A DNA stretch of 64,000 nucleotides, taken from Patulibacter americanus DSM 16676. Its GTDB lineage: Bacteria; Actinomycetota; Thermoleophilia; Solirubrobacterales; Solirubrobacteraceae. The number at the start of each line of letters is the position of its first letter. Position 1 is the first letter of the stretch. The stretch is from assembly GCF_000420025.1 (NCBI RefSeq), contig NZ_ATUD01000001.1:496001-560000 (forward strand), given 5' to 3'. Under the pieces are notes generated by a model. It searched no databases. It had not been told where the DNA came from and worked only from the letters and a program-made list of their open reading frames with translations. This document shows, in pieces, positions 50,691 through 61,082 of this stretch. The position numbers were made by a program, and so were the translations under genes.

Positions 50691-51476
50691 ATGGCCACCC
50701 ACCCGAAGCTCGAGGATGCGACGCGTCGAGAGCAGCACGACCTCGACCTGCTGCACCGCTACCACGACCACCACGACCTGGGAGCACGCGACGAGCTCGT
50801 CGAGCGCTGCCTGCCCCTGGTGGCCTCGATCGCCCGGCGCTACGCCACGGGCACGAAGGGCGAGCCGCTCGAGGACCTGATCCAGGCCGGCTCGATCGGC
50901 CTCGTCAAGGCGATCGACCGGTTCGACCCGTCCGTCGGCGCGAGCTTCGTCGCCTTCGCCGTGCCGACGATCCGCGGCGAGATCCGCCGCCACTTCCGCG
51001 ACCACACGTGGGCGGTGCACGTCCCCCGCTCCGTGCAGGAGCTCGACGCCCGGATCCACGCCCACCGCCGCACGGTGCAGGCCGAGACGGGCCGCGACGC
51101 CACGCCGGACGAGCTGTGCGAGGCGCTGGGCGCCACGCCGGACGAGGTCGCCGAGGCGCTCGCCGCCGGCGACGCGTACTCCGCGCTGTCCCTCGACCAG
51201 CCCGACGACGAGGGCCGCGAGCTCCTGGCGGGCTACGGCGAGGCCGAGCCGGGCTACCGCCGGGTGGACGACCACAGCGTGATCGTGCAGGCGCTCGACG
51301 TGCTGGACCAGCGCTCACGCGCCGTCATCGAGGCGCGGTTCTACGACGAGGAGCTGCAGCGCGACATCGGCGAGCGCATCGGCGTCTCACAGGTCCAGGT
51401 GTCGCGGATCATCGCCACCTCGATCGACCGGATGCACCGGACCGTGGCCGAGCGCTCGGGGCCGGTCGCGGCCTGA
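50691..51476 (+). CDS. RNA polymerase sigma factor of the SigB/SigF/SigG group
   Basis: 261 residues. Region 2 is DLIQAGSIGLVKAIDRFDPS, then FAVPTIRGEIRRHFRDHTWA, with VHVPRSVQEL beginning region 3. Region 4 is RDIGERIGVSQVQVSRIIAT. The FRDHTW and RSVQEL blocks are diagnostic of the stress/sporulation SigB/F subgroup rather than SigA. No anti-sigma or antagonist gene is next to it, and the divergent neighbour is the B12-GGDEF sensor. The 238-bp gap upstream shows no gene and probably holds both promoters. Confidence 0.92.
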   Translation: MATHPKLEDATRREQHDLDLLHRYHDHHDLGARDELVERCLPLVASIARRYATGTKGEPLEDLIQAGSIGLVKAIDRFDPSVGASFVAFAVPTIRGEIRRHFRDHTWAVHVPRSVQELDARIHAHRRTVQAETGRDATPDELCEALGATPDEVAEALAAGDAYSALSLDQPDDEGRELLAGYGEAEPGYRRVDDHSVIVQALDVLDQRSRAVIEARFYDEELQRDIGERIGVSQVQVSRIIATSIDRMHRTVAERSGPVAA

Positions 51477-51587
51477 GCGGGCGGGCGACGGGCGGCGAGG
51501 CGTCGGTAGCGGCGGTCGGCGCGCGCCGACCGCCGTCCCGCCACCGCCCGGGCGCGACCCCGGCGACCGGCGCCGGGGCCTGCGGCC

Positions 51588-52250
51588 TCAGCTCTGGGGC
51601 TGGGGAACGATGCGGATGTAGGGCTTGGGGGACTCCCAGCCCTCCGGGTACTGCTCCTTCGCGGCCTCGTCCGAGACGGAGCCGGCGATGATCACGTCGT
51701 CGCCGTTCTGCCACTGCGCCGGAGTGGCGACCTTGTGGTTCGCGGTCAGCTGCAGCGAGTCGATGACGCGCAGGACCTCGTCGAAGTTGCGACCCGTGGT
51801 CATCGGGTAGATCAGGACGAGCTTGACCTTCTTGTCCGGGCCGATGACGAAGACGTTGCGCAGCGTCTGGTTCTGCGCGGCGGTGCGGTCCGTCGGGTCG
51901 CCCGAGACGTCGGCGCCGAGCATGCCGTAGGCCTTCGAGACCTCGTGGTCCGTGTCGCCGATGATCGGGTAGTTCGGCGCGGTGCCCTGCGTCTCGCCGA
52001 TGTCCTTGCCCCACTCCGCGCTGCCCTCGACCGGATCCGTCGACAGCCCGATGATCTTCACGCCGCGGCGGTCGAACTCCGGCTTGATCGACGCCATGTA
52101 GCCGAGCTCGGTGGTGCAGACCGGCGTGAAGGCGCGCGGGTGCGAGAAGAGGACGGCCCAGGAGTCGCCGATCCACTCGTGAAAGCGGATGCGGCCCTCG
52201 GTCGTGTCGACCTCGAAGTCCGGTGCGGTGTCGCCGATGGTCAGTGCCAT
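51588..52250 (-). CDS. 1-Cys peroxiredoxin (Prx6 type)
   Basis: 220 residues. Active-site block SHPRAFTPVCTTELG, with the peroxidatic Cys at residue 45; no resolving Cys is visible. GLSTDPVEGSAEW, YPIIGDTDHEV, LIYPMTTGRNFDEVLRVIDS and the long C-terminal domain (TPAQWQNGDDVII, YPEGWESPKPYIRIVP) are typical of Prx6. It detoxifies peroxides in the cytosol. The upstream region holds short inverted repeats (GGTT-TCG-AACC about 52297-52307) that may be regulatory. Confidence 0.95.
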   Translation of the reverse strand: MALTIGDTAPDFEVDTTEGRIRFHEWIGDSWAVLFSHPRAFTPVCTTELGYMASIKPEFDRRGVKIIGLSTDPVEGSAEWGKDIGETQGTAPNYPIIGDTDHEVSKAYGMLGADVSGDPTDRTAAQNQTLRNVFVIGPDKKVKLVLIYPMTTGRNFDEVLRVIDSLQLTANHKVATPAQWQNGDDVIIAGSVSDEAAKEQYPEGWESPKPYIRIVPQPQS

Positions 52251-52624
52251 GTGGGGTTTCCCTCTCGTGGACGCGCAATGACGTATTGCGGATACGGTTT
52301 CGAACCATACCCGCTGACTCGGCCCTTCGGAACCCCTGGCGCGGGGGCGGCCGGCAGCCGTGGCGGGCGAAACATGGCCCCTAGGTCGTACCGCCGGACG
52401 TCCGCGTCGCCCGATCGGCCGATGCCCGACCCGGACGAATGGCCAGAGCGCGTACGCGGTCGCCCCCGGGGCCCTAGGATCGCCGACGACCCGCTTCGCT
52501 GGTCACCAGGGAGCTCTGGGCACGGTCGACGATTGGGGGATCACGACCGTGCCCCGAGCCCTCGTTTGCTCCTCCGGGCTCCGGGTACGCACGACGCGCC
52601 AGCGTCGTCCCCCGGAGGTCCGCC
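52251..52624. other. 374-bp intergenic region
   Basis: Between the divergent peroxiredoxin and DUF2243 genes. Contains GCAAT-GACGT-ATTGC (about 52276-52290) and GGTTTCGAACC near the peroxiredoxin start, two CCTAGG sites (about 52381 and 52474), and a GGAGGT ribosome site before the DUF2243 ATG. I see no convincing gene in it. Confidence 0.5.
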
Positions 52625-53101
52625 ATGTCACCCACGCGGCCGAGTGCCCGCCCTACCGTCGATGTCCGCCGCTCCACGCTCGTGGGCGTGCTGCTCGGCC
52701 TGGGCACCGTGGCGTTCGTGGACGAGGCGGTCTTCCACCAGATCCTCCACTGGCACCACTTCTACGACCGGTCCACCCCGGACTGGGGCCTCGTCTCCGA
52801 CGGCCTGTTCCACGCGTTCAGCGTCGCGTGCCTCGTCGGCGGGTTCTTCCTCTTCTCCGACCTGCGCCGGCGTGACGCGGTGTCCAAGCTGCACCAGGCC
52901 GCGGGCTACTGTCTCGGCGTCGGCGGGTTCCAGCTCTACGACGGGCTGGTCCAGCACAAGTGGTGGGGCCTGCACCAGATCCGCTACGGCGTCGAGATCA
53001 CGCCCTACGACGTGGCGTGGAACGTCGTCGCCGGGGCCGTCCTGGTCCTTGGGGTCGTCCTGCTGCTCCGCGCCCGTCGACGGACCGCCGCACCGGCGTG
53101 A
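52625..53101 (+). CDS. DUF2243 membrane protein
   Basis: 158 residues. Four membrane segments; conserved His-rich blocks FVDEAVFHQILHWHHFYD near the start and FQLYDGLVQHKWWGLHQIRY in the middle are the family signature. A GGAGGT ribosome site precedes the ATG. The stop overlaps the CtaG-like gene by GTGA. DUF2243 and CtaG genes are known to occur together, which suggests a role in copper or cytochrome oxidase assembly. Confidence 0.9.
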   Translation: MSPTRPSARPTVDVRRSTLVGVLLGLGTVAFVDEAVFHQILHWHHFYDRSTPDWGLVSDGLFHAFSVACLVGGFFLFSDLRRRDAVSKLHQAAGYCLGVGGFQLYDGLVQHKWWGLHQIRYGVEITPYDVAWNVVAGAVLVLGVVLLLRARRRTAAPA

Positions 53102-53889
53102 GCGCCGCGGGTCCCGTCCTGCTGGTCGGCCTGCTGGCCGGCCTCTACCTCGCCGGGCTGCGGTCGCTCCGCCGTCGGGGTCGGCCGTGGGACCACCGCC
53201 GCACGGTCGCCTTCGTCGCGGGTTGCGCGACGCTGCTCGTGGCGCTCGCCTCGCCGCTGGCCGCGCGCGACGACGAGTTCCCGGTCCACATGGCCCAGCA
53301 CCTGCTCTCCGGCATGCTGGCCCCGGCGCTCCTGGCGCTGTCGGCCCCGGTATCGCTCGCGCTGCGCACGGCGCCCCGCCCGGTACGCGCCCGCCTGCTC
53401 GTCCTGCTCCGCTCGCGCGTCGTCGGCGTCCTCACGCGTCCCGTCGTCGCGGGCACGCTCAACGTCGCCGGGCTGTGGGTGCTGTACCTGACCCCGCTCT
53501 ACGCCGCCACGCTCGAGCATCCGCTGCTCCACGAGGCCGTGCACGTCCACGTCGTCCTGGCCGGCTGCCTGCTCGCGTGGCCGCTGATCAGCCCGGATCC
53601 CGTCCTTTCCCGCGGGGCGTTCGGGACGCGCCTGACGGTGCTGATCGTGACCGCCGGGCTGCACGCGGCGCTGGCCAAGCTGCTCTACGCCGGGCACCTC
53701 GGCGGCGGGCTCGGCGCCACGATGGCCGCCGACGAGCTGCACACGGGGGCACTCGTCATGTCCTACGGCGGCGACCTCGTCGACGTGCTGCTCCTGATCG
53801 CCCTCTTCTCGGGCTGGCACGCCGACCGCGGGCGGGCCTGGGCCCGGGAGCAGCGGCGGGCCGCGGCGGTCGCCGTCAGGCCGAGCTGA
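53098..53889 (+). CDS. CtaG-type cytochrome c oxidase assembly protein
   Basis: 263 residues from a GTG, about seven membrane segments. His-containing signature blocks HMAQHLLSGMLAPALLALSA, HPLLHEAVHVHVVLAGCLLA and ELHTGALVMSYGGDLVDVLL match the caa3-type CtaG family, whose His and Met residues are thought to handle copper. Coupled to the DUF2243 gene. No oxidase genes lie in the window. Confidence 0.88.
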   Translation: MSAAGPVLLVGLLAGLYLAGLRSLRRRGRPWDHRRTVAFVAGCATLLVALASPLAARDDEFPVHMAQHLLSGMLAPALLALSAPVSLALRTAPRPVRARLLVLLRSRVVGVLTRPVVAGTLNVAGLWVLYLTPLYAATLEHPLLHEAVHVHVVLAGCLLAWPLISPDPVLSRGAFGTRLTVLIVTAGLHAALAKLLYAGHLGGGLGATMAADELHTGALVMSYGGDLVDVLLLIALFSGWHADRGRAWAREQRRAAAVAVRPS

Positions 53890-54114
53890 CGCGCGCGCCG
53901 AGCAGGAAGTTCTCGACGGCGACGTCCGGCTCGGTGCCGCCTGCGGACGTCCCCGCGGCCGGGATCGACCACCGCTACGCCGTTTCGATCACCACCCATG
54001 GCGACTCGCGCATGCTCGACCACGCGAACCGCCCGGTGTCGTGGGCGGGTTGACGTAACCCAGAACCGAGACGTGGTGTTTCGATCATGAGAGCGTGTTG
54101 ACGCCGTCATCCGA
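53890..54114. other. Intergenic region without a supported gene
   Basis: 225 bp of slightly lower GC than the surroundings. Short open stretches exist on both strands but none has a start, a motif or a convincing length. It may hold the promoter of the coiled-coil protein. Confidence 0.4.
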
Positions 54115-54408
54115 ATGGTTGATGCTGGGCCCCTGATGATGCGTACGTCGGTCGCCCAGGAGCCCACGGCTCCTGCCGGCGTCACCCCTGAGCTCCTGTC
54201 CTCCGATCCGGAGGAGCTGCGGGCCGAGATCGAGGCCCTGCGGAGCGAACTCTCCACGCTGCGGGCGCTGCGCCAGCGCGACCAGGCCACCGCTCGCGGG
54301 CTGGGCGTCTCGCTCCAGCAGCTCCGGCGCGGCGCCCTGGCGCTGCGGGCCGAGAACGAGGAGCTCCGCCGGGCGCTCCACGCCGCCCGCGGCACGAAGC
54401 GCCGCTGA
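54115..54408 (+). CDS. Small coiled-coil protein
   Basis: 97 residues from an ATG at 54115; two further in-frame ATGs lie at 54136 and 54139. Residues about 30-92 form a continuous heptad-like helix (LRAEIEALRSELSTLRALRQ, later LALRAENEELRRALHAARG) with a basic tail GTKRR. No membrane segment. It resembles leucine-zipper or FtsB-like coiled coils in pattern only. Function unknown; convergent with the carboxylase gene. Confidence 0.55.
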   Translation: MVDAGPLMMRTSVAQEPTAPAGVTPELLSSDPEELRAEIEALRSELSTLRALRQRDQATARGLGVSLQQLRRGALALRAENEELRRALHAARGTKRR

Positions 54409-54414
54409 GCGGCG

Positions 54415-56166
54415 CTACATCCGAAACAGCGGTCGCGAGACGGGCTCGAGCGGGGCGTTCGCGCACGCGTCGAGCGCCAGGCCGACGACGCGCCGGGTGT
54501 CGCGCGGGTCGATGACGCCGTCGTCCCACAACCGCGCCGAGGCGTAGATCGGGTTGCCCTGCTCCTCGAACTGCGCGCGCAGGCGGTCGCCGAACGCCCG
54601 GCGGTCCTCCTCGGGCCACGTTTCCCCCCGCGCGGCGAGCTGGTCGTCGCGGACGGTGGTCAGGACCGTCGCGGCCTGCTCGCCGCCCATCACCGAGATC
54701 CGCGCGTTGGGCCACATCCAGAGGAACCGCGGCGAGTACGCGCGGCCGCACATGCCGTAGTTGCCCGCCCCGTACGAGCCGCCGATGACGACGGTCAGCT
54801 TCGGCACCCGCGCCGTCGACACCGCGGCGACCATCTTCGCGCCGTCCTTCGCAATCCCGCCCGCCTCGTACTCCCGACCGACCATGAAGCCCGCGACGTT
54901 CTGGAGGAACAGCAGCGGGATGCCGCGCTCGTCGCACAGCTCGACGAAGTGCGCGCCCTTCAGGGCGCTCTCGCGGAAGAGGATCCCCTGGTTGGCGAGG
55001 ATCCCGACGGGGTGGCCGTGCACGTGCGCGAACCCGCAGACGAGCGTCTCGCCGTAGAGCGGCTTGAACTCGTGGAACTCCCCACCGTCGACGATCCGGC
55101 CGATCGCCTCGCGCACCTCGTACGGCTCGCGCGGGTCGGTCGGGACGACGTCCAGGATCGTGTCGGGGTGGTGCGCCGGAGGGACGGTCGGGCGGACCTC
55201 CCACGGCGCGACCGTGCCGGCGGGAGCGACGGTAGACGCCGGCGCCGGCCCTGCGGACGTCGAACCGTCGGACGGGGACGGACCGGACGCCGCGACGCGC
55301 GCCGGCCCCGCCTGACGTCCGCGCGGCAACGTGTCGACGATCCGCCGCACGAGCTGGAGTGCGTGCGCGTCGTCCTCGGCCAGGTGGTCGACGACGCCCG
55401 AGGTGGTGGCGTGCAGCTCGCCGCCGCCGAGTTCCTCCGCCGTCACGGTCTCGCCCGTCGCCGCCTTCACGAGCGGGGGACCGCCGAGGAAGATCGTCCC
55501 CTGCCCCCGCACGATCACGGTTTCGTCGCTCATCGCCGGCACGTACGCCCCGCCCGCGGTGCAGGAGCCCATGACGGCCGCGATCTGGGCGATGCCGGCG
55601 CGGGACAGGTGCGCCTGGTTGAAGAAGATCCGTCCGAAGTGCTCCTTGTCCGGGAACACCTCGTCCTGTCGCGGCAGGAACGCGCCGCCGGAGTCCACGA
55701 GGTAGACGCAGGGCAGCCGGTTCTCGAGCGCGATCTCCTGCGCGCGCAGGTGCTTCTTGACCGTCAACGGGTAGTAGCTGCCGCCCTTGACGGTGGCGTC
55801 GTTGGCGACGATCACCACCTCGCGACCGTGCACCCGGCCGATCCCGGCGACGACGCCCGCGGCGGGCACGTCGTCGTCGTAGACCTCCTCGGCGGCCAGC
55901 GGCGCGAGCTCGAGGAACGGCGAGAACGGGTCGATCAGCCGGTCGATCCGCTCGCGCGCCAGGAGCTTGCCGCGCGCGGTGTGGCGGTCGCGGGCGCGCG
56001 GCCCGCCGCCGCCCGCGATGCGCGTGAGCCGCGCCTGCAGGTCGTCGATCAGCGCGAGGTGCCGCTCCCGGTTCGTCGCCGGGGCGGCCGGGGACGGCGT
56101 GGCATCGGCCGGGGTCGGATGGTGGTCCGCCGCCGGGCCCGCCGGCGTGGTCGCCTCGTCCGTCAT
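54415..56166 (-). CDS. Acyl-CoA carboxylase, carboxyltransferase subunit (methylcrotonyl-CoA type)
   Basis: 583 residues. N-terminal Pro/Ala-rich lead, then [20 protein letters not shown] and the paired crotonase-like domains. Blocks typical of methylcrotonyl-CoA carboxylase beta: [71 protein letters not shown], and [20 protein letters not shown]. An extra Ala/Ser/Gly-rich insert of about 50 residues (near 290-340) separates the two halves. It overlaps the alpha subunit gene by ATGA. Likely role: leucine breakdown. Confidence 0.9.
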   Translation of the reverse strand: MTDEATTPAGPAADHHPTPADATPSPAAPATNRERHLALIDDLQARLTRIAGGGGPRARDRHTARGKLLARERIDRLIDPFSPFLELAPLAAEEVYDDDVPAAGVVAGIGRVHGREVVIVANDATVKGGSYYPLTVKKHLRAQEIALENRLPCVYLVDSGGAFLPRQDEVFPDKEHFGRIFFNQAHLSRAGIAQIAAVMGSCTAGGAYVPAMSDETVIVRGQGTIFLGGPPLVKAATGETVTAEELGGGELHATTSGVVDHLAEDDAHALQLVRRIVDTLPRGRQAGPARVAASGPSPSDGSTSAGPAPASTVAPAGTVAPWEVRPTVPPAHHPDTILDVVPTDPREPYEVREAIGRIVDGGEFHEFKPLYGETLVCGFAHVHGHPVGILANQGILFRESALKGAHFVELCDERGIPLLFLQNVAGFMVGREYEAGGIAKDGAKMVAAVSTARVPKLTVVIGGSYGAGNYGMCGRAYSPRFLWMWPNARISVMGGEQAATVLTTVRDDQLAARGETWPEEDRRAFGDRLRAQFEEQGNPIYASARLWDDGVIDPRDTRRVVGLALDACANAPLEPVSRPLFRM

Positions 56167-58310
56167 GCGCCTTCCTCCTCGACCGCCGCGAGCGTCTGCC
56201 CGCGCGCGACGTGCTCCCCGACCGCGACGTGGATCGCGCCGACGACGCCGTCGTGCGGCGCCGCGACGTCGAGCTCCATCTTCATCGACTCCAGGACCAC
56301 GAGCGACTGGCCCGCGACGACGCGGTCGCCCGGGGCGGCGCGCACCGCGAGAACCACACCGGGCAGCGGCGCCGCGAGCCCGCCGGCGGCGGCGGACGGG
56401 CCGCCCGTGGCCTCGGGGGCGTCGCGCCAGGACCACGCGTCGCCGCCCGTGTGCAGCCACGTCCACGGGCCGTCGTGGGCGACGGTCGCGCGCGGGTCCG
56501 GGGCGGCCACGGTGGGAGCGCCCGATCCGTCGTCCCCCACCACGACCTCCACGCCGCCGGGGACCGCGCGGGCGCGCACCGCCACCGGCGCGTCGTCCGG
56601 GTCGAGCAGGTCGAGGTGCGTCCAGCCCGGCACCCCGGAGCGCCAGGAGTCCGCCAGGCCGAAGGGGCCGGGGTCGGCCGCGGCGACCTCGGCGTGCCGC
56701 GCGGCCACGAGGGCCCGGAGCGCCGCGTCGCGCGCGTCGGCGGGGGGCGCCGCCAGGGCGGCCGCGGCGTCCGGGTCGGCGAGCAGCTCCTCGACGAGCG
56801 TCGTGGTCAGCGCGTCGTCGGCGACCTCGGGCCGGGCGAGCAGGCGGCGGAGGAACCCCACGTTCGTCTCGACCCCCAGCAGCACGAGGCCCGCCAGCGC
56901 CCGGTCCAGCCGGGTCAGCGCCTGGGCCCGGTCGCGGCCGTGGGCGATGACCTTCAGGAGCATCGGGTCGAACGCCGTGGTGACGGCCGTGCCCGCGGCG
57001 ATGCCGCTGTCGACGCGCACCCCCGCCCCGGCCGGCTCCGCGTAGGCCAGCACGGGGCCGACCGCCGGGAGGAACCGGGCGGACGATCTGGTGCCGGGGG
57101 ACGCGGCCCTCGCGGGGCCGTGGGCTGCAGACCCCGCGGCGCCGGAGGGCGCAGCCGCCGTGCCACCGGGGGACGTGGACGCCACCGGGCCGGAGGGCGG
57201 CGCCAGCGCGACGCGCTCCGCCGTGATCCGCGCCTCGATCGCGTGGCCGACGGGCTCGGGCGGCCCCGCGGACGGGTCGTCGTCCAGCGGCTCCCCGTCG
57301 GCGATCCGCAGCTGCAGCGCGACGAGGTCCAGGCCGTGCACCAGCTCGGTGACGGGGTGCTCCACCTGCAGCCGGGCGTTCATCTCGAGGAAGAAGAACG
57401 GGCGGTCGCCGGCGCCGTCCGACGCGCCGCCCCGGCCGTCGCCCTCCGTGCTCGCCGCGCCACCCGAGACGTCGAGCAGGAACTCCACCGTGCCGAGGTT
57501 GCGGTAGCCCGCGGCCCGCGCCAGGCGCACCGCCGCGTCGTGCAGCGCGCGGCGCTCTCCGGGCGAGAGGCACGCGGCGGGCGACTCCTCGAGCAGCTTC
57601 TGGTGGCGGCGCTGCAGGCTGCACTCGCGCTCGCCGATCGCCCACGCGCCGCCGTGCTCGTCGAGGGCGACCTGCACCTCGACGTGCCGGGCGGGGGCGA
57701 TCAGCCGCTCCACGAGCAGCTCGCCGCGCCCGAACGCGGCGGTGGCCTCGCGCCGTGCGGCGTCGACCGCGGCCGGGATCGCGGCGGCGTCGTCGACCCG
57801 CCGCATGCCCTTGCCGCCGCCGCCCGCCGAGGCCTTGAGCAGCAGCGGGAGCCCGGCCTCGTCGGCGAACCGCGCGACGGCGTCGGCATCCACGTCCGTG
57901 CCGCGCAGACCGGGCACGACGGGCACGCCGGCCTCGCCCGCCGTCGCCTTCGACGCGATCTTGTCGCCGAGCAGCTCGATGGCGGCCGGCGGCGGGCCGA
58001 TCCACGTGATCCCGGCGTCGACGAACGCCTGCGCCGCGTCGGCCCGCTCGGCCAGGAACCCGTAGCCGGGGTGCACGGCGTCGCAGCCCTGGTCGGTTGC
58101 CACGCGCGCGAGCTGCGCGACGTCGAGGTACGGCGAGCCGCCGCCGGGCGGGGGCGCCAGCGCCACGGCGACGTCGCACGCGTGCACGTGCGGCGCCCCG
58201 GCGTCCTCCGGCGCGTGGACGGCGACGGACGCGACCCCCAGGCGGGTCAGCGTGCGCGCGATGCGCACGGCGATCTCGCCGCGGTTGGCGATCAGGACGC
58301 GCTCGGGCAC
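56163..58310 (-). CDS. Acyl-CoA carboxylase, biotin carboxylase/biotin carrier subunit
   Basis: 715 residues. Biotin carboxylase domain: [47 protein letters not shown] (ATP grasp), [50 protein letters not shown] middle BT-like linker follows, and the C-terminal carrier domain has the biotin Lys in [21 protein letters not shown] Gly/Ala/Pro-rich insertion near 370-415 is unusual. Part of the dehydrogenase-carboxylase operon, downstream of the acyl-CoA dehydrogenase. Confidence 0.92.
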   Translation of the reverse strand: MPERVLIANRGEIAVRIARTLTRLGVASVAVHAPEDAGAPHVHACDVAVALAPPPGGGSPYLDVAQLARVATDQGCDAVHPGYGFLAERADAAQAFVDAGITWIGPPPAAIELLGDKIASKATAGEAGVPVVPGLRGTDVDADAVARFADEAGLPLLLKASAGGGGKGMRRVDDAAAIPAAVDAARREATAAFGRGELLVERLIAPARHVEVQVALDEHGGAWAIGERECSLQRRHQKLLEESPAACLSPGERRALHDAAVRLARAAGYRNLGTVEFLLDVSGGAASTEGDGRGGASDGAGDRPFFFLEMNARLQVEHPVTELVHGLDLVALQLRIADGEPLDDDPSAGPPEPVGHAIEARITAERVALAPPSGPVASTSPGGTAAAPSGAAGSAAHGPARAASPGTRSSARFLPAVGPVLAYAEPAGAGVRVDSGIAAGTAVTTAFDPMLLKVIAHGRDRAQALTRLDRALAGLVLLGVETNVGFLRRLLARPEVADDALTTTLVEELLADPDAAAALAAPPADARDAALRALVAARHAEVAAADPGPFGLADSWRSGVPGWTHLDLLDPDDAPVAVRARAVPGGVEVVVGDDGSGAPTVAAPDPRATVAHDGPWTWLHTGGDAWSWRDAPEATGGPSAAAGGLAAPLPGVVLAVRAAPGDRVVAGQSLVVLESMKMELDVAAPHDGVVGAIHVAVGEHVARGQTLAAVEEEGA

Positions 58311-58334
58311 GGGTTCCTCGGGTCGCCGGCCGGC

Positions 58335-59483
58335 CTACGCCAGGACCGCGCGCGAGATCACGAGCTGCTGGACCTCGTCCGTGCCCTCGCCGATCGTGAG
58401 GATCTTCGCGTCGCGGTAGTGGCGGCACACGGGGTACTCCTCCATGTAGCCGTAGCCCCCGTGGATCTGCACCGCCTCCTCCGCGGCGCGCACCGCTAGG
58501 CGCCCCGTCTTGAGCTTCGCCTGCGCGGCGGTGAGCGAGAAGTCGCGGCCCGCGTCCTTCAGCGCCGCGGCGCGGTAGACGAGCAGCCGGGCGGCCTCGA
58601 TCTCGGTCGCCATGTCCGCGATCTTCTGCTGGATCTGGCCGAAGCGGGCGATCGGGCCGCCGAACGCGTTGCGGCTCTTGGCGTAGGACGCGGCCTCGTC
58701 GAGGCACCCCTGCGCCAGGCCGAGGCCCATAGCGGCGACGCCGATCCGGCCGCCGTCGAGGATCTTCATGAACTGCCTGAAGCCCTGGCCTCGCGGGCCC
58801 AGGAGCTGATCTTCCGGCACCTGCACGCCGGCGAAGCTCAACGGGCGCGTGTCGGACGCGTTCCATCCCATCTTGCGGTAGGGCTCGCCGGGCTCGTAGC
58901 CGGGCGTGCCGTTCTCGACGATGAGGTTCGAGATCTCGGGGCGGCCGTCCTCGCGCGTGCCGGTGATCGCGGTGATCGCGACGTGGCCCGAGATGTCGGT
59001 GCCCGCGTTGGTGATGAACTGCTTCGTGCCGTCGATCGTCCACGTGCCGTCCTGCAGCGTCGCGCGCGTCGACAGCGCAGCGGCGTCGGAACCCGCGCCC
59101 GGCTCGGTCAGGCCGAACGCGCCGAGCTTGCGGCCGGCACAGAGGTCGGGCATCCAGCGCTGCTTCTGCTCCTCCGTGCCGAAGGCGTTGATGGGCTGCA
59201 CGCCGAGCGAGGTGTGCGCGCACATCGTGATCGCGACGGACGAGTCGATCCGCGTGAGCTCCTCGACCGCCACGGCGTACTGCAGCGTCGTGCCGCCCGA
59301 GCCGCCGTGCTCCTCGGCGAACGGGATGCCCATCCACCCCAGCTCGCCCATCTTCGCCACCAGCGCGTAGGGGAACGCCTTCGTGCGGTCGAGCTCCTCG
59401 GCCACCGGGGCGACCTCGTTGACGGCGAAGTCGCGGACCGTCCGCTGCAGCTCGCGGACGTCCTCGGGCAGGTCCAGGTCCAT
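58335..59483 (-). CDS. Acyl-CoA dehydrogenase, probably isovaleryl-CoA type
   Basis: 382 residues. Motifs: [70 protein letters not shown] and the C-terminal [20 protein letters not shown] followed by [18 protein letters not shown] Glu in the GEGTDEVQ block or the position on helix G near residue 245, as in isovaleryl-CoA dehydrogenase, would be the base; this cannot be decided by eye. Linked MCC-type carboxylase genes suggest leucine catabolism. It is divergent from tetR, with an imperfect operator between. Confidence 0.88.
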   Translation of the reverse strand: MDLDLPEDVRELQRTVRDFAVNEVAPVAEELDRTKAFPYALVAKMGELGWMGIPFAEEHGGSGGTTLQYAVAVEELTRIDSSVAITMCAHTSLGVQPINAFGTEEQKQRWMPDLCAGRKLGAFGLTEPGAGSDAAALSTRATLQDGTWTIDGTKQFITNAGTDISGHVAITAITGTREDGRPEISNLIVENGTPGYEPGEPYRKMGWNASDTRPLSFAGVQVPEDQLLGPRGQGFRQFMKILDGGRIGVAAMGLGLAQGCLDEAASYAKSRNAFGGPIARFGQIQQKIADMATEIEAARLLVYRAAALKDAGRDFSLTAAQAKLKTGRLAVRAAEEAVQIHGGYGYMEEYPVCRHYRDAKILTIGEGTDEVQQLVISRAVLA

Positions 59484-59495
59484 GGAGATGCTTAT

Positions 59496-59512
59496 ACCGA
59501 CTGGACGGTCGA
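59496..59512. promoter_or_regulatory. TetR operator candidate between dehydrogenase and tetR
   Basis: ACCGACTGGACGGTCGA lies in the 55-bp divergent gap. It contains ACCG...CGGT and CGAC...GTCG half-sites with 6-nt centres. It resembles operators of TetR regulators of acyl-CoA catabolism. Confidence 0.6.
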
Positions 59513-59538
59513 AGTTTCAAGCGGGATGATGTCGCCCG

Positions 59539-60159
59539 ATGCCCGCCCCGCCCAAGAGCCCCGCCCTCCGCGAGCGCTACGACGCCCGCCAGCGCGACGT
59601 CATCGACGCGTGCGCCCGCGTCTTCGCGGAGCGCGGCTACGACGGCACCTCGGTCGACGACCTCGTCGCGGCGACGGGCCTGGCGCGCGGCGGGCTCTAC
59701 CACTACATCGGGTCGAAGTCGCAGCTCCTGACGCGCATCCTGGAGGACCTGATGGCGCCGCTGCTCGAGCGCGCCGCCGCGATTGCCGAGGGGCCGGACG
59801 CGCCGGCCACGGCCGAGGAGCGCCTGCGCGAGCTGACCCGCGTCTGGATGCGCCGGGTCGAGTCGCACCGCCACCACGTCCAGGTGTTCCACCGCGAGCG
59901 CCGCACCCTGGAGCGCGAGCCCGGCTGGGACGCCGTGCGCGGCGACCGCGACCGCTTCGAGCGCCTGCTCACCGGGGTGCTGCGGCAGGGCGCCGACGCC
60001 GGCGAGTTCGTCGTCCCCGACCCGGCGCTGGCCGCCCTCGGCCTGCTGGGCATGGTCAACCACACCGCCCTGTGGTTCACCCCGGGCGGGCGGCTGAGCG
60101 CCGACGAGGTGGCCGACGGCTTCGTCGACCTGCTGCTCGACGGCATCCGCCGGGGTTGA
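59539..60159 (+). CDS. TetR-family regulator of the acyl-CoA cluster
   Basis: 206 residues. N-terminal [23 protein letters not shown] with [20 protein letters not shown]. The C-terminal ligand domain includes [20 protein letters not shown], resembling KstR2-type acyl-CoA-responsive regulators. It is divergent from the dehydrogenase-carboxylase operon and upstream of the enoyl-CoA hydratase gene. Probably represses both and senses a CoA thioester. Confidence 0.88.
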   Translation: MPAPPKSPALRERYDARQRDVIDACARVFAERGYDGTSVDDLVAATGLARGGLYHYIGSKSQLLTRILEDLMAPLLERAAAIAEGPDAPATAEERLRELTRVWMRRVESHRHHVQVFHRERRTLEREPGWDAVRGDRDRFERLLTGVLRQGADAGEFVVPDPALAALGLLGMVNHTALWFTPGGRLSADEVADGFVDLLLDGIRRG

Positions 60160-60211
60160 CGGCGACCTCACCCGTTCCCGCCGCCGGCCGCCACGCTGGT
60201 AGAACGCCCGC

Positions 60212-61009
60212 ATGCCGGACGCCGCCCCCGCCCCGCCGCTCGTCCGCACCACGGTGCTCGACGGGATCGCCACGATCGCGATGGACGACCCCGGCACCCG
60301 CAACGCGCTCTCCGACGAGATGCTCGACGCGCTCATCGCCGCCTTCGAGACCGCGCGCGACGACGAGCACGTGCGCTGCGTCGTCCTGTCCTCGACCCAC
60401 GACCGCACGTTCTCCTCCGGCGGCAACCTCGGCGGGTTCGCGGAGCAGCTGCCCCTCGCCCACAAGCACGCGGGGATCGCCCGGTTCCCCCGGCTCTTCC
60501 GCCTGATCATCGACCTGGGCAAGCCGACGATCTGCCGCGCGAACGGCCACGTGCTGGCGGGCGCGCTGGGCATCGCGCTGGCCTGCGACCTCGTCGTCGC
60601 GAGCGAGGACGCGACGTTCGGCACCCCCGAGATCAACGTCGGGGTCTTCCCGTTCATGATCATGGCGCTGATCTACCGCGACGTCGGCCGCAAGAAGGCG
60701 ACGGAGCTGCTGCTCCTGGGCGAGCGGATCGACGCCCGAGAGGCCGAGCGGATCGGCATCGTCAACCGCGTCGTCCCCGCCGCCGAGCTCGACGACGCCG
60801 TCGGGGCGTGGGCCGCCAAGCTCGCACGCTCCTCCCCGCTGCTCCTGCGCATGGGCAAGGACGCCATCTCGCGCCAGATGGACATGCCCCTCGACGACGC
60901 CCTGGACTACCTCCGCGCCCAGCTCGCGATCGCCTTCTCGACGGAGGACATCCAGGAGGGCGTGGCCGCGTTCTTCGCCAAGCGGGATCCCGTGTGGCGC
61001 GGGCGGTGA
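60212..61009 (+). CDS. Enoyl-CoA hydratase/isomerase (crotonase) family protein
   Basis: 265 residues. CoA-binding and oxyanion blocks: [80 protein letters not shown] and [20 protein letters not shown]. The Glu typical of the second catalytic position is in TPEINVG. In context it could be the methylglutaconyl-CoA hydratase of leucine breakdown, which is not proven by the motifs. 52 bp after tetR on the same strand. Confidence 0.88.
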   Translation: MPDAAPAPPLVRTTVLDGIATIAMDDPGTRNALSDEMLDALIAAFETARDDEHVRCVVLSSTHDRTFSSGGNLGGFAEQLPLAHKHAGIARFPRLFRLIIDLGKPTICRANGHVLAGALGIALACDLVVASEDATFGTPEINVGVFPFMIMALIYRDVGRKKATELLLLGERIDAREAERIGIVNRVVPAAELDDAVGAWAAKLARSSPLLLRMGKDAISRQMDMPLDDALDYLRAQLAIAFSTEDIQEGVAAFFAKRDPVWRGR

Positions 61010-61082
61010 GGGTCGAAGGCGATCTGGCCGCTGCTACCGCGGACCTGCCGTGTGGCCGGCCGGACTCGCGTACAACTCACTG

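Noticed and set aside
53763..54395. A minus-strand gene of 210 codons between CtaG and the carboxylase
   Set aside because: It overlaps the CtaG gene and the coiled-coil gene on the other strand, and its sequence is Arg/Ser-rich without motifs.
54415..60663. A 2082-codon open frame on the minus strand
   Set aside because: It is the frame of the carboxylase beta gene extended upstream through shadow frames of three other genes; lack of stops is due to high GC. The real genes have clear motifs and starts.
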